Source: Acidimicrobiales bacterium (GTDB lineage Bacteria; Actinomycetota; Acidimicrobiia; Acidimicrobiales; JAKAVM01). Taken from it: a stretch of DNA of 7,820 nt. The notes beneath the pieces were generated by a model. The model did not search any database. It had not been told where the DNA came from and saw nothing but the letters and a program-made list of their open reading frames with translations. The position numbers and the translations under genes are program-made. Positions 5,567 through 7,820 of the stretch are shown piece by piece; the first letter of the stretch is position 1; each line of letters begins with the position of its first letter. The stretch is from assembly GCA_027451785.1 (NCBI GenBank), contig DAIDIS010000136.1, positions 1 to 7,820 on the forward strand, written 5' to 3'.

Positions 5567-6622
5567 CTATCCTTCGTTCAAATGCGTTTCGAGGCGCTTC
5601 CCCACCACTGCAACAGCAGCCATGGCCTGGGGGTAGTGCATCCTCGTCGGCCCCAATACACCTATGGTACCCACGTCCCGGCCTCCAACCCGATAAGGAG
5701 CGACCACCAAGGAGCACTCGGCAAGGGAGGTGTTACCGTGCTCCGTGCCGATAGCGACGGACAATCCGGCATTTATCACGTCCCTTAGAAGGGTCACGAC
5801 TACGAACTGCTGCTCAAGGATGTCAAGGACGCTGCGAACCGTCTCGATCGCGTCGAACGCAATCGCCATCTTTGAAGTCCCGTCCACGAAGACCTGCTGC
5901 GCATCCGAGGCCCTTTCGACGGACTCCCTGAGCGATCCGCAAGCTTTCGTCAGTATCTGCGTAACGACCGGACCCAGGTCTTGTAACTGGGGTGCACTTA
6001 CCAGTCCTGACAGTGCTCGACATCCCGAACGCAGGTCTTTGCCGAGTACCTCCCTCGAAATCAGCTCGGAAGAGTGAGCAAGATCCTCGAAACCAGCCTC
6101 ACTCGGGAGGTCGAAGTTGGCGTTGGCAACTGCCCCATCAGATAAGACGACCACCACCATCCCGTTACCGTTACCGAGGTCAACAAGCTGGGCGGAGCGG
6201 ATTTTCGCCGACTCATGGGCCGGCGCAACCACAACCGCCGTGTAATCGGTAAGCCTCGCCAGCAGGCTGGATGTATCCCGCAGCATCTCCTCGATCTGCC
6301 CATGCGTCCGGTTGAAGAAATCGACGACACTACGCGACTGCCGGGACGAGAGCTCCCCCGTTCCGTCGGATGCGGACAACTGGTCCACAAAAAACCTGTA
6401 ACCCTTATCCGTAGGAACCCGGCCGGCCGAAGTATGAGGCTGAGCGAGATAGCCCTCTTCTTCCAGGGCGGCCATGTCATTGCGGAGTGTCGCCGGCGAT
6501 ACCCCGAGACCGGTCACCTGGGCCAGATGCGAGGACCCAACCGGCTGAGCAGTCTCAATGTACTCGGAAACGACCGACTTTAGAATCTCCCAACGCCTCT
6601 GCTGTGCAGGATTGTTTGTCAT
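5567..6622 (-). CDS. hrcA: Heat-inducible transcription repressor HrcA
   Basis: Represses chaperone genes by binding CIRCE operators; the GroE chaperonin keeps it active. The N-terminal winged-helix domain shows RRWEILKSVVSEYIETAQPV, the recognition segment GVSPATLRNDMAALEEEGYL and HTSAGRVPTDKGYRFFVD (about 40-80). The central GAF-like and dimerisation regions follow, ending in the diagnostic IGVLGPTRMHYP (about 320-331). The length of 351 aa is normal. I chose ATG at 6622; GTG at 6631 (three residues longer) is an alternative, with AAAGG about 12 nt ahead of it. No CIRCE-like inverted repeat (TTAGCACTC-N9-GAGTGCTAA) is visible upstream, so the gene is probably expressed from a promoter further up the lepA cluster. 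It lies 24 nt downstream of the glycosyltransferase stop and 6 nt upstream of dnaJ. Confidence 0.97.
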   Translation of the reverse strand: MTNNPAQQRRWEILKSVVSEYIETAQPVGSSHLAQVTGLGVSPATLRNDMAALEEEGYLAQPHTSAGRVPTDKGYRFFVDQLSASDGTGELSSRQSRSVVDFFNRTHGQIEEMLRDTSSLLARLTDYTAVVVAPAHESAKIRSAQLVDLGNGNGMVVVVLSDGAVANANFDLPSEAGFEDLAHSSELISREVLGKDLRSGCRALSGLVSAPQLQDLGPVVTQILTKACGSLRESVERASDAQQVFVDGTSKMAIAFDAIETVRSVLDILEQQFVVVTLLRDVINAGLSVAIGTEHGNTSLAECSLVVAPYRVGGRDVGTIGVLGPTRMHYPQAMAAVAVVGKRLETHLNEG

Positions 6623-6646
6623 GGTACCCACGTTGAGATTCTACCT

Positions 6647-7462
6647 TTAGTCCTCGGTCCCTCCCGGTAGAACGGGAGTGTCCTGGTCGTAATAGTGTTG
6701 CACCTTCAGTCGCCAAAAGATTGCAATTGTGTCCACGAACATCGTCCACACTGCCTTGACGGAGATGGTGGAAGTGAACCTGCGACGGATGGTGACCGGC
6801 GCCTCGAAGAACCTCGAATAACCCAAGTGCCTGGCGACTACAAAGAGTTCAAGGTCGAATGCGAACCTGCGCTCGACCATGAGAGGGAGCACATTTGAAA
6901 GAACGTCCCTTCTGATGAGCTTGATTCCGGTTTGGGTGTCTTTGACCTTCAGCCGGAAAAGGCCTCTAATCAGCTGCTGGAATCCCCATGAGTAGGCCCT
7001 CCGAAGGAACGGGTAGTCGACCCGAGACATTGGGTGTCTCTTGGACCCCAAGACGATGTCCGGGTCATAAAGCTTCATGAGTGAAACGAACGGTTCAATC
7101 TGCTCAGGCGAAACGTCTCCGTCGGCATCGATGAATCCCAGATAGCGGCCCCGGCCCTTGGCCAGGCCCACCCTTAACGCCTCACCCTTGCCATTATTGG
7201 TCTTCAAGACGACCCGCTTTACCAGGTTGTCGTCGAACTCCTCGATGCTGGTCTCGCTTCCATCGGTCGAACCGTCCGATACGGCGATCACCTCATAGGT
7301 GGCGCCTGAACCATCCAACACGCCCACGAGGTGCTTTATGTTGGTCCGCAAGAGAGATCCCGGGTTGTAGTAGGGAACAACGACCGTCAGGTCGACACTC
7401 GCGCCGCGATTGTCCCATAGTTCGCCGATCTTTCGGTTCTCAGGGCTGTCCTTCTGACGCAG
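6647..7462 (-). CDS. Family 2 glycosyltransferase (dolichyl/polyprenyl-phosphate sugar synthase type)
   Basis: Probably transfers a sugar from a nucleotide-sugar donor to a polyprenyl phosphate or similar acceptor at the cytoplasmic face of the membrane. The GT-A fold motifs, numbered from CTG at 7462 (271 aa), are LTVVVPYYNPG (about 25-35), DGSTDG (63-68), the metal-binding DADGD (112-116), DTQTGIKLI (175-183) and FAFDLEL (about 200-206). The DTQTG and FDLE elements resemble the dolichyl-phosphate-glucose/mannose synthase branch. There are no transmembrane segments. The first conventional start, TTG at 7351, lies after the conserved first strand VVVPYYNPG and would delete part of the nucleotide-binding site. 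CTG at 7462 has GGGAG 8 nt upstream and lies 38 nt after the lepA stop, so I use it. The next in-frame CTG (7390) has no such site. The substrate is unknown. Confidence 0.88.
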   Translation of the reverse strand: MRQKDSPENRKIGELWDNRGASVDLTVVVPYYNPGSLLRTNIKHLVGVLDGSGATYEVIAVSDGSTDGSETSIEEFDDNLVKRVVLKTNNGKGEALRVGLAKGRGRYLGFIDADGDVSPEQIEPFVSLMKLYDPDIVLGSKRHPMSRVDYPFLRRAYSWGFQQLIRGLFRLKVKDTQTGIKLIRRDVLSNVLPLMVERRFAFDLELFVVARHLGYSRFFEAPVTIRRRFTSTISVKAVWTMFVDTIAIFWRLKVQHYYDQDTPVLPGGTED

Positions 7463-7500
7463 CTTCGTTACTCCCTGTCAGAGTTTTCCGGATTCGGGCG

Positions 7501-7820
7501 TCAGTCTTCGAGACGAAGTGCAGAGACGAAAGCTTCCTGGGGCACTTCGACACGTCCTATCGACTTCATCCGCTTCTTGCCTTCCTTCTGGGCCTCCAAG
7601 AGCTTGCGCTTCCTTGTTATGTCGCCCCCGTAACACTTGGCTATAACGTCCTTGCGCCTGGCCTTGACAGTCTCTCTGGAGATGATCCGGCTCCCAATCG
7701 CAGCCTGGATGGGAACATCGAACAGCTGCCTTGGGATGAGTTCCCTCAGTTTTGCCGTCATCTTCCTTCCGTAGTTCTCGGCTTTTTCTTTGTGGACTAT
7801 TGAGGAAAACGCGTCGACAG
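7501..7820 (-). CDS. lepA: Elongation factor 4 (LepA), C-terminal part
   Basis: Partial gene: the frame is open to the right edge and the N-terminal GTPase domains are outside the window. The visible 105 or so residues are the LepA-specific C-terminal domain: VDAFSSIVHKEKAENYGRK, LIPRQLFDVPIQAAIGS, RKDVIAKCYGGDITRKRKLL, then QKEGKKRMKSIGRVEVPQEAF just before the stop. These match the highly conserved end of LepA/EF4, a ribosome-associated GTPase that assists translation or ribosome biogenesis under stress. The ATG at 7761 is internal and not the start. It is the first visible gene of the cluster and is followed by the glycosyltransferase. Confidence 0.97.
   Translation of the reverse strand, partial: VDAFSSIVHKEKAENYGRKMTAKLRELIPRQLFDVPIQAAIGSRIISRETVKARRKDVIAKCYGGDITRKRKLLEAQKEGKKRMKSIGRVEVPQEAFVSALRLED

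Noticed and set aside
5210..5788. 192-codon plus-strand open frame
   Set aside because: It is antisense to dnaJ and the end of hrcA, both certain from homology. GC-rich codon use opens the opposite frame.
6061..6480. 139-codon minus-strand open frame
   Set aside because: It is an alternative frame inside hrcA with low-quality composition (runs of Trp, Ser and Arg).
7349..7351. TTG at 7351 as the true start of the glycosyltransferase
   Set aside because: It would remove the conserved first strand VVVPYYNPG that is encoded in the same frame just upstream.

Overview
The window looks like a chromosomal segment of a moderate-GC actinobacterium. The taxon is inferred from protein signatures and gene order, not computed. 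The main pointers are a BldD-type regulator, an actinobacterial-style DnaJ next to HrcA and RsmE, and an RsmE N-terminus (LRRSAAHVFV) of the kind I associate with Acidimicrobiia-like genomes. Coding DNA is GC-richer than the roughly 40% GC gap around 3096-3597.

Layout. Positions 3-908 (+) hold the C-terminal part of a family 31 glycoside hydrolase (alpha-glucosidase type), cut by the left edge. It overlaps by four bases (GTGA) a compact UvrD/Rep-like superfamily 1 helicase at 905-2449 (+). A hairpin at 2450-2483 separates these genes from the converging minus-strand block. That block begins with a BldD homologue (2505-3095, -) that keeps the cyclic di-GMP signature RxD-X8-RxxD. Behind it lies an AT-rich, largely non-coding gap of about 500 bp with several inverted repeats and one possible gene remnant. 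The rest is a minus-strand cluster that reads, in transcription order, lepA (partial, right edge), a family 2 glycosyltransferase, hrcA, dnaJ and rsmE.

How the genes fit together. lepA-hrcA-dnaJ-rsmE is a conserved housekeeping cluster: a translation elongation factor, the heat-shock repressor, the Hsp40 co-chaperone and a 16S rRNA methyltransferase. Spacings are short (6 nt between hrcA and dnaJ, about 10-40 nt elsewhere), so co-transcription and translational coupling are likely. The glycosyltransferase sits where hemW is often found in other bacteria. The bldD gene stands alone behind its own upstream region.

The observations most worth following up are these. The BldD homologue has an intact c-di-GMP signature. 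The helicase has almost no 2B domain. Two genes (rsmE and the glycosyltransferase) have conserved N-termini that lie upstream of every ATG, GTG or TTG in frame, implying AUA and CUG starts or local sequence errors. I did not find a clearly novel multi-gene system here.
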